NCBI RefSeq assembly: GCF_004361855.1
Contig: NZ_SNWQ01000005.1
Span: 62,001 to 126,000, forward strand
Direction: 5' to 3'
Source of the DNA: Kribbella caucasensis
GTDB taxonomy: Bacteria > Actinomycetota > Actinomycetes > Propionibacteriales > Kribbellaceae
Length of the DNA: 64,000 nucleotides
Within the stretch, counting starts at the first letter, position 1; every line of letters begins with the position of its first letter. The notes under the pieces were generated by a model. It had not been told where the DNA came from. It saw only the letters and a program-made list of their open reading frames with translations, and ran no database searches. This document shows positions 16,475-25,200 of this stretch, piece after piece. Both the position numbers and the translations under genes were made by a program.

Positions 16475-19400
16475 TCAGGCCTTGGTGAGCCAGTAGGTGA
16501 GGCCTAGTTCCTCGTCGGTGCCGGTGGTCAGGCCGTTGGTTGCCGAGGGCGCGGATTGGGTCAGGGAGGTGGCCAGCACCTCTCGGGCGACGTCGTCCGC
16601 ATGCTTGCCGAGGGCATCGGCCAGGTCGGCGTCGGTGGCGGTCAGCCAGACGGTGATCCGGTCGGACACCTCCAGACCCGCGTTCTTCCGGGCCTCCTGC
16701 AGGGTCCGGACCACCTCGCGGGCCAGACCCGCCTGGCGGAGCTCCGGAGTCACCTCGAGGTCGAGCGCGACCGTCTCGCCCTGCTCGTTGACGACCGACC
16801 AACCCTCGCGCGGACGCTCCGACAGGATGACGTCGTCGGGGCCGACCTCAACGTTCTCGCCGTCGACCACCACAGTCGCAGTACCGGATGCCTTGAAGGA
16901 TGCGGCCAGGGCGGCCGCGTCCGCCTCGGCGATCGCCTTCGCGACCACCGGGGTCTGCTTGGCGAACCGCTTGCCGAGCTCGCGGAAGTTCCCCTTGGCC
17001 GAGTACTCGACCAGGTCGGCGCCGGCGGACGACAGCGGTTCCACCGTGCCGACGTTCAGCTCGTCGGCGATCTCCTGCAGGAGTTCGGGATTCAGGTCCG
17101 CGATCGCGGCCGAACCGACCAGCGCGCGGCTGAGCGGCTGCCGGGTCCGGACCTTCGCCTCGGCCCGCGCGGACCGGCCGAGCTCGACCACCCGGCGCGC
17201 CATCGACATGTGGGTCGCGAGCGTGTCGTCGATCAGCGACGCGTCGTACGCCGGGAAGTCGGTCAGGTGCACCGATTCCGGCAGCGACGCGCCGACCGGG
17301 CGGAACACGTCCTGCCAGACCCGCTCGGTGACGAACGGGGTGAGCGGCGCCATCAGCCGGGTCAGCACCTCGAGGGTCTCGTGCAGCGTCGCGAGCGCCC
17401 CGGCGTCACCCGCCCAGAACCGGCGGCGGGAGCGCCGGACGTACCAGTTCGACAGCACGTCCACGAACGAGCCGATGACGACGCCGAGCTTCTGCGTGTC
17501 GAACGAGTCGTAGGCCTCGTCGGCATCCCGGACCAGCCGGTGCGTCTCGCTGACCAGCCAGCGGTCCAGCACCGACCGCTCCGCGACCGGCGGCACGTCG
17601 GCCGGATCCCAGTCGGCCAGCCGGGCGTAGAGCGCGTGGAAGGCGACCGTGTTCCAGTAGGTCAGCAGCACCTTCCGGACGATCTCGTTCAGCACGTTCG
17701 GCCCGATTCCGCGCGCCTTCCACGGCGAGCCGGAGCAGGCCATGAACCAGCGCACCGCGTCGGCGCTGTGCGCCTCCATCAGCGGGATCGGCTCCAGGAT
17801 GTTGCCCAGGTGCTTGGACATCTTCCGGCCGTCCTCGGCCATGATGTGCCCGAGGCAGACGACATTGCGGTACGACGACTCGTCGAACACCAGCGTGCCG
17901 ATCGCCATCAACGTGTAGAACCAGCCACGGGTCTGGTCGATCGCTTCGGAGATGAAGTCAGCCGGGTACGCCTGCTCGAACTTCTCCTTCGACCCCTCGG
18001 CCCACGGGTATCCCCACTGCGCGAACGGCATCGAGCCCGAGTCGTACCAGGCGTCGATCACATCGGCCACCCGGCGGGACTCCTCCCCACAGGTCGGGCA
18101 GGCGAAGGTGATGTCGTCGACGTACGGCCGGTGCGGGTCCGAGGCGCTCAGGTCGCGGCCGGCCAGTTCGCCGAGCTCGGCCAGCGAACCGACACAGACC
18201 TGGTGGTCCTCACCGCATCGCCAGATCGGCAGCGGCGTGCCCCAGTACCGCGATCGGGAGACGGCCCAGTCGATGTTGTTGCGCAACCAGTCGCCGTACC
18301 GGCCCCACTTGACCGAGTCCGGGTACCAGTTGGTCTTCTCGTTCTCCCGGAGCAGCGCGTCCTTCACCTGGGTGGTGCGGATGTACCAGGACGGGAGGGC
18401 GTAGTACATGACCGGGGTGTGGCAGCGCCAGCAGTGCGGGTAGGGGTGCTCGTACGGCACGTGCCTGAACAGGAGGCCGCGCGCGCCGAGGTCCTTGACC
18501 AGGTCCTCGTCCGCCTTCTTGAAGAACTGCCCACCGACCAGCTCCAGGTCGGCGTCGAACCGGCCGTCCGGTCCGACCGGCTTCACCACCGGCAGCCCGT
18601 ACGCCCGGGCGACCTGGAGGTCGTCGGCGCCGAACGCGGGGGACTGGTGGACCAGACCCGTACCGTCCTCGGTGGTCACGTACTCCGCGAGCACGACGTA
18701 GTGGGCCGGCTCGTCGAAGGAGACCAGCTCGAACGGGCGCTGGTACGTCCAGCGCTCGAGCTCGCGGCCGACGTACTCATTGGTGACCGTCCAGCCCTCA
18801 CCCAGTACGCCGAGCAGCGGCTCCGCGAGGACGACGGACTCCTCGCCGTTCGTGGCGACGACGTACGTGACGTCGGGGTGGACGGCGACGGCGGTGTTCG
18901 AGACCAGGGTCCACGGGGTGGTCGTCCAGACCAGCAGGGACGCCTTGCCGGCCAGCGGACCCGACGTCAGCGGGAACCGGACGTAGACCGACGGGTCGAT
19001 GACGGTCTCGTAGCCCTGGGCGAGCTCGTGGTCGGACAAGCCGGTGCCGCAGCGCGGGCAGTACGGCGTGATGCGGTAGTCCTCGACCAGCAGGCCCTTG
19101 TCGTGGATCTGCTTCAGCGACCACCAGACGGACTCGACGTACTGCGCGTCCATCGTCCGGTACGGGTGATCGAGGTCGACCCAGTAGCCCATCCGGACGG
19201 TCAGCTCGTTGAATGCGTTGACGTGCCGCAGCACCGACTCGCGGCACTTCGCGTTGAACTCGGCGATGCCGTACGCCTCGATGTCGTTCTTTCCGCTGAA
19301 GCCGAGCTCCTTCTCCACTGCGACCTCGACCGGCAGGCCGTGGCAGTCCCAGCCCGCCTTGCGCTCGACCGAGAAGCCCTTCATGGTCCGGTAGCGCGGG

Positions 19401-19624
19401 AAGACGTCCTTGAAGACGCGGGCCTCGATGTGGTGAGTGCCGGGCATGCCGTTGGCGGTCGGCGGTCCCTCGTAGAAGGTCCACGGCTTGCCGCCGGCCG
19501 ACTGCTCAAGGGTCTTGGCGAAGGTGTCCTGGTCCGCCCAGTGCGCGAGCACGTCGCGCTCGATCGCGGGGAGGTCGACCTGAGCCGGGACCTGCCGCCA
19601 CGGGGTGCTGGGTGTGTCCGCCAT
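16475..19624 (-). CDS. ileS: Isoleucyl-tRNA synthetase, IleRS2 type, GxHH signature
   Basis: Charges tRNA-Ile. 1049 residues, the size of the eukaryote-like IleRS2 group common in actinomycetes. The class I signature, normally HxGH, reads GTHH at residues 62-65 (NGMPGTHHIEA), the swapped form. The second signature is KMSKH at 601-605. The editing (CP1) domain with WTTTPWTL is present, and the C-terminal anticodon-binding region follows. IleRS2 enzymes are usually insensitive to mupirocin, and the swapped motif has been linked to very high resistance. It is preceded by a T-box leader. Confidence 0.95.
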   Translation of the reverse strand: MADTPSTPWRQVPAQVDLPAIERDVLAHWADQDTFAKTLEQSAGGKPWTFYEGPPTANGMPGTHHIEARVFKDVFPRYRTMKGFSVERKAGWDCHGLPVEVAVEKELGFSGKNDIEAYGIAEFNAKCRESVLRHVNAFNELTVRMGYWVDLDHPYRTMDAQYVESVWWSLKQIHDKGLLVEDYRITPYCPRCGTGLSDHELAQGYETVIDPSVYVRFPLTSGPLAGKASLLVWTTTPWTLVSNTAVAVHPDVTYVVATNGEESVVLAEPLLGVLGEGWTVTNEYVGRELERWTYQRPFELVSFDEPAHYVVLAEYVTTEDGTGLVHQSPAFGADDLQVARAYGLPVVKPVGPDGRFDADLELVGGQFFKKADEDLVKDLGARGLLFRHVPYEHPYPHCWRCHTPVMYYALPSWYIRTTQVKDALLRENEKTNWYPDSVKWGRYGDWLRNNIDWAVSRSRYWGTPLPIWRCGEDHQVCVGSLAELGELAGRDLSASDPHRPYVDDITFACPTCGEESRRVADVIDAWYDSGSMPFAQWGYPWAEGSKEKFEQAYPADFISEAIDQTRGWFYTLMAIGTLVFDESSYRNVVCLGHIMAEDGRKMSKHLGNILEPIPLMEAHSADAVRWFMACSGSPWKARGIGPNVLNEIVRKVLLTYWNTVAFHALYARLADWDPADVPPVAERSVLDRWLVSETHRLVRDADEAYDSFDTQKLGVVIGSFVDVLSNWYVRRSRRRFWAGDAGALATLHETLEVLTRLMAPLTPFVTERVWQDVFRPVGASLPESVHLTDFPAYDASLIDDTLATHMSMARRVVELGRSARAEAKVRTRQPLSRALVGSAAIADLNPELLQEIADELNVGTVEPLSSAGADLVEYSAKGNFRELGKRFAKQTPVVAKAIAEADAAALAASFKASGTATVVVDGENVEVGPDDVILSERPREGWSVVNEQGETVALDLEVTPELRQAGLAREVVRTLQEARKNAGLEVSDRITVWLTATDADLADALGKHADDVAREVLATSLTQSAPSATNGLTTGTDEELGLTYWLTKA

Positions 19625-19625
19625 C

Positions 19626-19830
19626 TTTCGTAGTCCTTCGTCGCTTCAACAGACGAAGGGACGAGGCGCCGGCGAGGTCGCCGGGCTCCGCGGTACCACC
19701 CTCCTTGGTGACCACGTGCCGGCGTCACCCACTTCGTTGTGCTCCGCTGCCGGTTCTAATGGGTCCTGAGGACCGTTCTTCCGGCGGCTCCGGGGTGATG
19801 GCCCCATCACTGCCTTGCGGTGGCGAAAAA
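19626..19830 (-). promoter_or_regulatory. Translational T-box riboswitch of ileS
   Basis: On the minus strand the T-box core GGTGGTACCGCGG (at 19700-19688) lies in AAGGAGGGTGGTACCGCGG. Just before the ileS ATG, CCTTCGTC (19659-19652) pairs with GACGAAGG (19642-19635), burying the GAAGGA ribosome-binding site: a sequestering hairpin rather than a terminator. An ATC in the upstream arm (19799-19797) is a candidate isoleucine specifier. Actinobacterial ileS genes are known to use this type of short translational T-box; uncharged tRNA-Ile should open the site. The upstream limit is approximate. Confidence 0.85.
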
Positions 19831-19893
19831 AGTGTACGACTTCACACCCGGCGACTACGAATCGTTAATCACTGGTCAGGAGACACTACGGCG

Positions 19894-20169
19894 GTGAGAA
19901 TTGCGCTGCGGGTGAAGCCGGGGGCTTCCAGAACCGCGGTCGGCGGCCGGTACGACGGTCCGTCCGGGCCGGCGCTGGTGGTCGCGGTGGCGGCCCGTCC
20001 GGTCGAAGGGCAGGCGAACAAGGCCGTCGTTCAGGCGGTGGCGGCGGCGTTCGGACTGCGACGGTCTGCGGTCACTCTGGTGCACGGTGCGACCGGCCGG
20101 GACAAGGTGGTCGAGGTGGCGGGGGACGAGGGCGCGATCCGGGCCCGATTCGAGCACTTGCTCGAATGA
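19894..20169 (+). CDS. DUF167/YggU-family protein
   Basis: 91 residues from the GTG at 19894, with AGGAGA upstream. Family of unknown function with a compact alpha/beta fold. The family pattern VKPGASRTAVGG...GPALVVAVAARPVEGQANKAVVQ is clear. A longer open frame upstream overlaps the T-box region and was rejected. Divergent from ileS. Confidence 0.85.
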   Translation: MRIALRVKPGASRTAVGGRYDGPSGPALVVAVAARPVEGQANKAVVQAVAAAFGLRRSAVTLVHGATGRDKVVEVAGDEGAIRARFEHLLE

Positions 20170-20329
20170 ACGAAACCTTGCTGTGACGCGCGGAACATCG
20201 AGCGGGCTTGAAGAAGCGACTACCGTATGTCCACGGTCTGCGCGTCGGGCTGGCACGTGGCCGCTACGTGTCCTACTGTCTTGCGACCAGTCCGCTTCAG
20301 TCTCCGACGAAGGCAGGGGGTAGTCGAGC

Positions 20330-20950
20330 ATGGCTACATCGGCAAAGAAGTCCGCCCCCAAACGCACTGCCGCGGCCGACAAGACAGCCGCGAAATCCAC
20401 TGAGCCTGCCAAGAAGACCCCGGTCAAGAAGGCCCCGGTCAAGAAGGCGACGGCCAAGAAGACCCCTGCCAAGCAAGCTCCGACGAAGAGGGTGGCCATG
20501 AAGACGAACGAGAATCGGACCCCGGCGACGGCGCCGGCCAAGTCGCCCAAGAAAGTCGAGAACCTGACCGTCCGGGAAGGTGAGACGCCGTGGACCGCCG
20601 CCGAGCTGGCGGAGCTGCGCAGCGAGCTCGAGGCCGACGTGGTGCACCTGAACAAAGAGATCCACGACGCCGAGCAGGAGATCGTCGGGCTGCTCCGGGA
20701 CGGCGGTGACGGGGCCGGCAACGACCAGGCCGACGTCGGGTCGACCACGCTCGAGCGGGACCACGAGATGTCGCTGGCGAACAACGCCCGGGACATGCTG
20801 GAGCAGATCGAGCGGGCGCTGGCCCGGATCGACGACGGCACCTACGGGATCTGCGAGAGCTGTGGCAACGCGGTCGGCAAGGGCCGGTTGCAGGCGTTCC
20901 CGCGTGCGACACTGTGCGTGTCATGCAAAGAACGCGAAGAACGCCGCTGA
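20330..20950 (+). CDS. DksA/TraR-type zinc finger protein with lysine-rich tail
   Basis: 206 residues. The C-terminal half (about 80-206) matches the DksA/TraR family: a coiled region, then a four-cysteine zinc finger CESCGN...CVSCKE. The first 70 residues are a histone H1-like Lys/Ala/Pro tail with repeated (P/A)[12 protein letters not shown] units, which suggests nucleic acid binding. Actinobacterial members with such tails sit upstream of lspA. Whether it acts on RNA polymerase is unknown. AGGGGG precedes the ATG. The end overlaps lspA by 37 bases. Confidence 0.85.
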   Translation: MATSAKKSAPKRTAAADKTAAKSTEPAKKTPVKKAPVKKATAKKTPAKQAPTKRVAMKTNENRTPATAPAKSPKKVENLTVREGETPWTAAELAELRSELEADVVHLNKEIHDAEQEIVGLLRDGGDGAGNDQADVGSTTLERDHEMSLANNARDMLEQIERALARIDDGTYGICESCGNAVGKGRLQAFPRATLCVSCKEREERR

Positions 20951-21540
20951 GCGAAACCGACCCGTCCCACGCCACCGGGGACGAGCCAGGCGAAGACCGT
21001 ACGGAACCGGCCGACTCCACGTCGGCCGGTTCTCCGTCGTGGAGATTGACCGCCGTGTTCGCGGTGGTCGGCCTCGTGGTGCTGGGGCTGGATCAGCTGA
21101 CCAAGGCGCTGGCACTGCGGCACCTGACGCCGGGGGATCCGGTGGACGTGATCGGCACGTTCCTGCGGTTCAACCTGATCCGGAATCCGGGCGCCGCGTT
21201 CAGCCTCGGGTCGGACTTCACCCCGGTGATCAGCACGATCCAGATCCTGGTCGCGATCGCCGTCGTGTGGTTCTCCCGTCGGCTCGGGTCGGCCGGCTGG
21301 GCCGTCGCGTTCGGTTTCCTGTTCGGAGGCGCGGTCGGCAACATCACCGACCGGGTGTTCCGCGAGCCGTCGCCCTTCCACGGGCACGTGGTCGACTTCC
21401 TCCAGCTGCCGCACTGGGCGATCTTCAACGTCGCGGACATGGCGGTCACCTCGGCCGCCGTACTGCTGGTGATCCAGACCCTGCGCGGGATCAAGCTGGA
21501 CGGCACCAGGGACATAGCCAGGGACGCGGTGAAGAAGTGA
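20914..21540 (+). CDS. lspA: Lipoprotein signal peptidase LspA
   Basis: Membrane aspartic protease that removes signal peptides from lipidated prolipoproteins. 208 residues with an N-terminal hydrophilic extension of about 43 residues, then four membrane segments. The active-site motifs are seen: [21 protein letters not shown] (first Asp) and [11 protein letters not shown] (second Asp). The GTG at 20914, or ATG at 20923, starts inside the preceding gene. The stop overlaps the rluD GTG. Confidence 0.93.
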   Translation: MRVMQRTRRTPLSETDPSHATGDEPGEDRTEPADSTSAGSPSWRLTAVFAVVGLVVLGLDQLTKALALRHLTPGDPVDVIGTFLRFNLIRNPGAAFSLGSDFTPVISTIQILVAIAVVWFSRRLGSAGWAVAFGFLFGGAVGNITDRVFREPSPFHGHVVDFLQLPHWAIFNVADMAVTSAAVLLVIQTLRGIKLDGTRDIARDAVKK

Positions 21541-22469
21541 GCGGTGACTCGCGCACGGTGATGGTGCCGGACGGCCTCGCCGGTGAGCGCCTGGACGCCG
21601 CGCTGTCCCGGCTGTTCGGCGTGTCCCGGACCAAGGCCGCCGAGATGATCGAGTCCGGCCTGGTCCAGGTCGACGGATCACCCGCGCTCAAGTCCGCCCG
21701 GGTCGCGGCCGGTGTTCTGCTCGACGTCGAGCTCCCGCCCCCGCCGGCCGAGGTCACCGTCGTACCGGAGACCGTGGAGGGCCTGCGGATCGTCCACGAC
21801 GACGACGAGATCGTGGTCGTCGACAAGCCGGTCGGGGTCGCGGCGCACCCGTCCCCGGGCTGGACCGGGCCGACCGTGATCGGTCACCTCGCCGGCGCGG
21901 GGTTCAACATCTCCACCAGCGGTGCCGCGGAGCGCAAGGGGATCGTCCACCGCCTCGACGTCGGTACGTCGGGTCTGATGGTGGTCGCGAAGACGGAGTA
22001 CAGCTACACCGTCCTCAAACGCGCCTTCAAGGACCGTACGGTCCGCAAGATCTACCACGCGCTGGTCCAGGGCCACCCCGATCCGTTCACCGGCACGATC
22101 GACGCCCCAATCGACCGGCACCCGCACCACGACTACAAGTTCGGCGTGGTCGCGGGTGGCAAGCCGAGCATCACCCATTACGAGACGCTCGAGGCCTTCC
22201 GGTTCGCCACGCTGCTCGAGATCACCCTGGAGACCGGCCGCACCCACCAGATCCGGGTGCACATGTCCGCGATCGGTCACCCGTGCTGCGGCGATCTCAC
22301 GTACGGCGCCGACCCGGTCCTCACCGAACGCCTCCAGCTCGGCCGCCAATGGCTGCACGCGATGCGCCTCGGCTTCGACCACCCCGGCAGCGGGTCGTAT
22401 GTCGAGTTCACGTCCGAGTACCCCGACGACCTCGATCACGCACTCGACCGCCTCGCCGACGCGCAGTGA
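21537..22469 (+). CDS. rluD: RluD-family rRNA pseudouridine synthase
   Basis: 310 residues from the GTG at 21537, which overlaps the lspA stop; the upstream open frame is a shadow. It has an S4 RNA-binding domain (about 15-70, [23 protein letters not shown]) then a pseudouridine synthase domain. The catalytic aspartate lies in [16 protein letters not shown], with [10 protein letters not shown] further on. The lspA-rluD pairing is common in Gram-positives. The stop overlaps the next start. Confidence 0.93.
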   Translation: MSGDSRTVMVPDGLAGERLDAALSRLFGVSRTKAAEMIESGLVQVDGSPALKSARVAAGVLLDVELPPPPAEVTVVPETVEGLRIVHDDDEIVVVDKPVGVAAHPSPGWTGPTVIGHLAGAGFNISTSGAAERKGIVHRLDVGTSGLMVVAKTEYSYTVLKRAFKDRTVRKIYHALVQGHPDPFTGTIDAPIDRHPHHDYKFGVVAGGKPSITHYETLEAFRFATLLEITLETGRTHQIRVHMSAIGHPCCGDLTYGADPVLTERLQLGRQWLHAMRLGFDHPGSGSYVEFTSEYPDDLDHALDRLADAQ

Positions 22470-23082
22470 AGCTGTACCTCTCCTCGTTCCGGCTGGGCGA
22501 CCATCCCGAGCGACTGGTCGCCCTCCTTCCGCCGAGCGCGCGGGTCGCGGTGATCTGCAACGCGATCGACTCCGAGGACCCCGAGATCCGGCGGGAGAAG
22601 GTCGCGGACGAAATCACCTGGCTGACCGAGCTCGGCCTGCGTGCCGAGGAGCTGGACCTCCGCTCAGCAGACGACCTGCGCACCTGGCTCACCCAGTACG
22701 ACGGGGTGTGGGTCCGTGGCGGCAACGTGTTCGTACTGCGGGTCGCGATGGCGCGAAGTGGTGCCGACAAGATCCTGCCCGACCTGATCCGCTCCGAGCA
22801 GGTCGTGTACGCCGGGTACAGCGCCGGGCCGTGTGTGTTGGCGCCGAGTCTGCGGGGGCTCGAGTTGTGCGACGACGTCACCGCGGTCGACGGTGAGGTC
22901 ATCTGGGACGGCCTCGGCGTAGTCGACCACGCGATCGTCCCGCACCTGAACTCCCCGGGCCACCCCGAGATGGAGCCCTCGAGAAGGTGCAGACCCTGTA
23001 CCAGCAGACCGGCGTACCGCACCTACCCATGAGCGACGGCCAGGCCCTCGTCCTCGACGGCGCCACTCGCGAACTCGTCTAG
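22466..23082 (+). pseudogene. Peptidase E-like (S51) gene with a frameshift
   Basis: Family S51 cleaves dipeptides starting with aspartate. The frame from the GTG at 22466 gives [17 protein letters not shown] and the nucleophile motif GYSAGPCV with Ser about residue 119, and runs normally to HLNSPGHPE. It then goes off-family and ends at 23032. Moving to another frame near 22972-22976 gives ALEKVQTLYQQTGVPHLPMSDGQALVLDG and a stop at 23080-23082, the expected C-terminus. One base is probably missing, by mutation or sequencing error. The catalytic part lies before the shift. Confidence 0.8.
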
Positions 23083-23086
23083 CGGC

Positions 23087-23929
23087 TTACGAGGTGGTGC
23101 CGACTTGGTCGGCCAGGGCGATGACGGTCTCGATCAGTGCTCGGCCATGGAGTAGTTCGGGGTCGTTGTGGTTGGCTCCGGGGATTTCGACCTGGTTCTT
23201 GAGCGTTGGCGCTGCCTCCGCGACTGCCCGGCTCTGTTCCGGCGGGACGATGGAGTCGTCGCTCCCGTAGATCACCGCGACCGGAGCCTTCACGGTCGAC
23301 AACTGTTCGGCCAGCGGATATCGGTCGCGGAGCAGCAGTCGGACGGGGAGGAACGGGTAGTGGACCTGACCGACCGAGGCGAGGTCGACGAAGGGGGAAC
23401 GCAGGACGAGTCCGCCCGGCTCGATCTCGGTCGCGAGTTCGGTGACAACGGCGGCCCCGAGGCTCTCGCCGTAGTACAGGATGCGGCTGGCTGGTACACG
23501 GAGTTCCTCGACCAGGTACCGCTGTGCCGCCCGGGCGTCCTTGGCCAGCCCTCGTTCGCTGGGGCCGCCGTCGTTCCCGCCGTACCCGCGGTAATCGAAC
23601 AGCAACACGGTCAGGCCTTCGGCCGCCAGCGCACGCGCAAGCGGAACCCGTGCTGCCCGGTTCCCCGCGTTGCCGTTGGCGACCAGCACGACCAAACCAC
23701 GATCAGGCTCCTCGGCCGGGATCAGCCAAGCACCCAGCCGTACGCCGTCGCTCGCCTGGAGCACCACATCCCGTGCACCGGGCACGACGACTGCCGCCGA
23801 CGGCACGGCAGCCTCGTCCGGCAGATAGATCAGACGCCGCTGGAAGGCCCACACCGCAGTCAGCAGCAGCAGGACCACCGCCGCCGCAATCACCGCGAAG
23901 CGCACCACAGGATCAGTGTGCGCTACCAC
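23087..23929 (-). CDS. Membrane-anchored alpha/beta hydrolase (BEM46/FrsA-like)
   Basis: About 280 residues from the GTG at 23929; a frame back to 23974 and a GTG at 23911 are alternatives. One N-terminal membrane segment is followed by a hydrolase fold. The triad is visible: serine in YYGESLGA, aspartate in IYGSDDSIVP and histidine in GANHNDPE; the oxyanion region is ANGNAGNR. Substrate unknown. It overlaps the marR stop and is the last gene of the pfpI-marR operon, so it may share its stress control. Confidence 0.8.
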   Translation of the reverse strand: MVAHTDPVVRFAVIAAAVVLLLLTAVWAFQRRLIYLPDEAAVPSAAVVVPGARDVVLQASDGVRLGAWLIPAEEPDRGLVVLVANGNAGNRAARVPLARALAAEGLTVLLFDYRGYGGNDGGPSERGLAKDARAAQRYLVEELRVPASRILYYGESLGAAVVTELATEIEPGGLVLRSPFVDLASVGQVHYPFLPVRLLLRDRYPLAEQLSTVKAPVAVIYGSDDSIVPPEQSRAVAEAAPTLKNQVEIPGANHNDPELLHGRALIETVIALADQVGTTS

Positions 23930-24368
23930 CGCGGTCGAGCTCGTCCAACGCCGCGGACAGCTTCCGGAGGGCATCGACGGCTGCGGCGAAGTCCTCCTGG
24001 CCGAGGATGCCGCTCAGGCGTTTGGCCTGGCGGGCGTGATCCGGTCCGATCGCCTTGATGGCGGCCAGGCCCGCCTCGGTGCCGGCGACCAGCTTGGCGC
24101 GGCGATGGGCTGGGTTGTCCCTGTACTCCGCCAGGCCGCGGTCCACCAGTACGTCGGCGGTGCGCTGGACGGCCTGGCGGGTGATGCCCATCTCCCGGGC
24201 GATGGCCGACACGGGTAACGGGGTGTGGAGCACCGCGCCGAGGACCTGCCACCAGGCTGCGGTCAGGCCGGCCGGGCGGGCGAGGCTCTCGGCCAGGTCG
24301 AGGAACTGGCCGTTCAGCTTGAAGGCGGTCAGCGCCGCCGCACTGAGCAGGTCCTGGTCGCGGGTCAC
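23913..24368 (-). CDS. MarR-family transcriptional regulator
   Basis: 151 residues with a winged helix: VSAIAREMGITRQAVQRTADVLVDRGLAEYRDNPAHRRAK-type segment. MarR dimers usually bind 16-20 bp palindromes and let go on binding a phenolic ligand or on oxidation. Two such palindromes lie at the head of this operon (25020-25057), so it probably represses pfpI, itself and the hydrolase. The start is 17 bases after pfpI. Confidence 0.88.
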   Translation of the reverse strand: MTRDQDLLSAAALTAFKLNGQFLDLAESLARPAGLTAAWWQVLGAVLHTPLPVSAIAREMGITRQAVQRTADVLVDRGLAEYRDNPAHRRAKLVAGTEAGLAAIKAIGPDHARQAKRLSGILGQEDFAAAVDALRKLSAALDELDRGGSAH

Positions 24369-24385
24369 GGTGTGGGCGCCTCCTG

Positions 24386-25021
24386 TCAGGCGGACATCAG
24401 CTCGTAGAAGCCGGCCGGGTCCTGCCGACCGTACAGCTTGTACCAGGAGTCGAGCACGGCCGGTTCGAACACCTCCAGCCGGGCCATGATCGCGCGGGCG
24501 AAGTCGATCGGCGCCTGCGCCTTACCGGTGATCAGACCGCGGTCGGTCACCACCGGCTCCTCGCGGTACAGGTGCCCACCCGCGTACCCGACGCCGGCCA
24601 GGAACTCGGCCGCGTTGCTGGTGTGCTCGCGGTCGTCCAGCAGCCCGGCCATCGCCAGTCCGCCGGTCGCGCCGCAGATCGCGGCAACGCTCACACCGGC
24701 GTCGAGGAACTCGCGCGCCTTGTCGGTGAACGGCCGATACGCATCGGTCGGGAAGAGGTCGTTGCCGGCCAGGATCAGCATCACGCTGTCGGCCGGCTTC
24801 AGCTCGTCCAGCGCGATGTCGGGGATGACGCGCATGCCGCCCATCGTGGTGATCGGCTCCCGGGTCGCGCCGACGGTCCGGACCTGGAACCGGCCCGGCG
24901 TCTGGTGCCACATCGGCTTGTTGATGTGGGCGGTCGCGAAGCCGATCTCCCAGTCGGCGAAGGTGTCGTAGACGGCGACGTGGACAGTGGCGGTGGCAGT
25001 GACTGCAGTGGTCTCGATCAT
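24386..25021 (-). CDS. DJ-1/PfpI (ThiJ)-family protein
   Basis: 211 residues. The nucleophile-elbow cysteine is in SVAAICGATGGLAMAG, and a conserved glutamate-like position lies in YDTFADWE. This family includes glyoxalases/deglycases, isonitrile hydratases and stress proteins; the precise activity cannot be read here. It is the first gene of a marR-controlled operon. The start codon ATG overlaps the inner operator palindrome, so repressor binding would cover the initiation region. Confidence 0.82.
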   Translation of the reverse strand: MIETTAVTATATVHVAVYDTFADWEIGFATAHINKPMWHQTPGRFQVRTVGATREPITTMGGMRVIPDIALDELKPADSVMLILAGNDLFPTDAYRPFTDKAREFLDAGVSVAAICGATGGLAMAGLLDDREHTSNAAEFLAGVGYAGGHLYREEPVVTDRGLITGKAQAPIDFARAIMARLEVFEPAVLDSWYKLYGRQDPAGFYELMSA

Positions 25022-25057
25022 GACAAGAGCTTGTCATATTGACAAGATGTTGTCAAT
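25020..25057 (-). promoter_or_regulatory. Two tandem MarR-type operators
   Basis: ATGACAA-GAGC-TTGTCAT at 25020-25037 (perfect 7-bp arms) and ATTGACAA-GATG-TTGTCAAT at 25038-25057 (perfect 8-bp arms) abut each other, with centres 19 bp apart. Both fit TGACAA-N4-TTGTCA. They lie over and just upstream of the pfpI start codon; the outer one includes a TTGACA that could be a -35. Confidence 0.8.
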
Positions 25058-25200
25058 GGATCGGATCGGCTGCCGCCCGGATATCGGGCGGTTCGGGCTC
25101 TGGTCGGAGGGCGCACGGTGGGTTGGTCGGAAACTGTCCATCGGCCCGCATAAGCTGATCCCCGTCCCGCTCACTCACGCCCTGGGAGGTCTGCGAAGAC

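Noticed and set aside
16475..19624. Possibility that the IleRS is a divergent or decayed paralogue because of the missing HxGH
   Set aside because: Full length, intact KMSK-type motif and editing domain, T-box control and conserved place after divIVA all indicate the working housekeeping enzyme; the swap is a recognised variant.
22960..22985. Programmed frameshift in the peptidase E-like gene
   Set aside because: No slippery heptamer or downstream pseudoknot is apparent, and the family is not known for recoding; a lost base is simpler.
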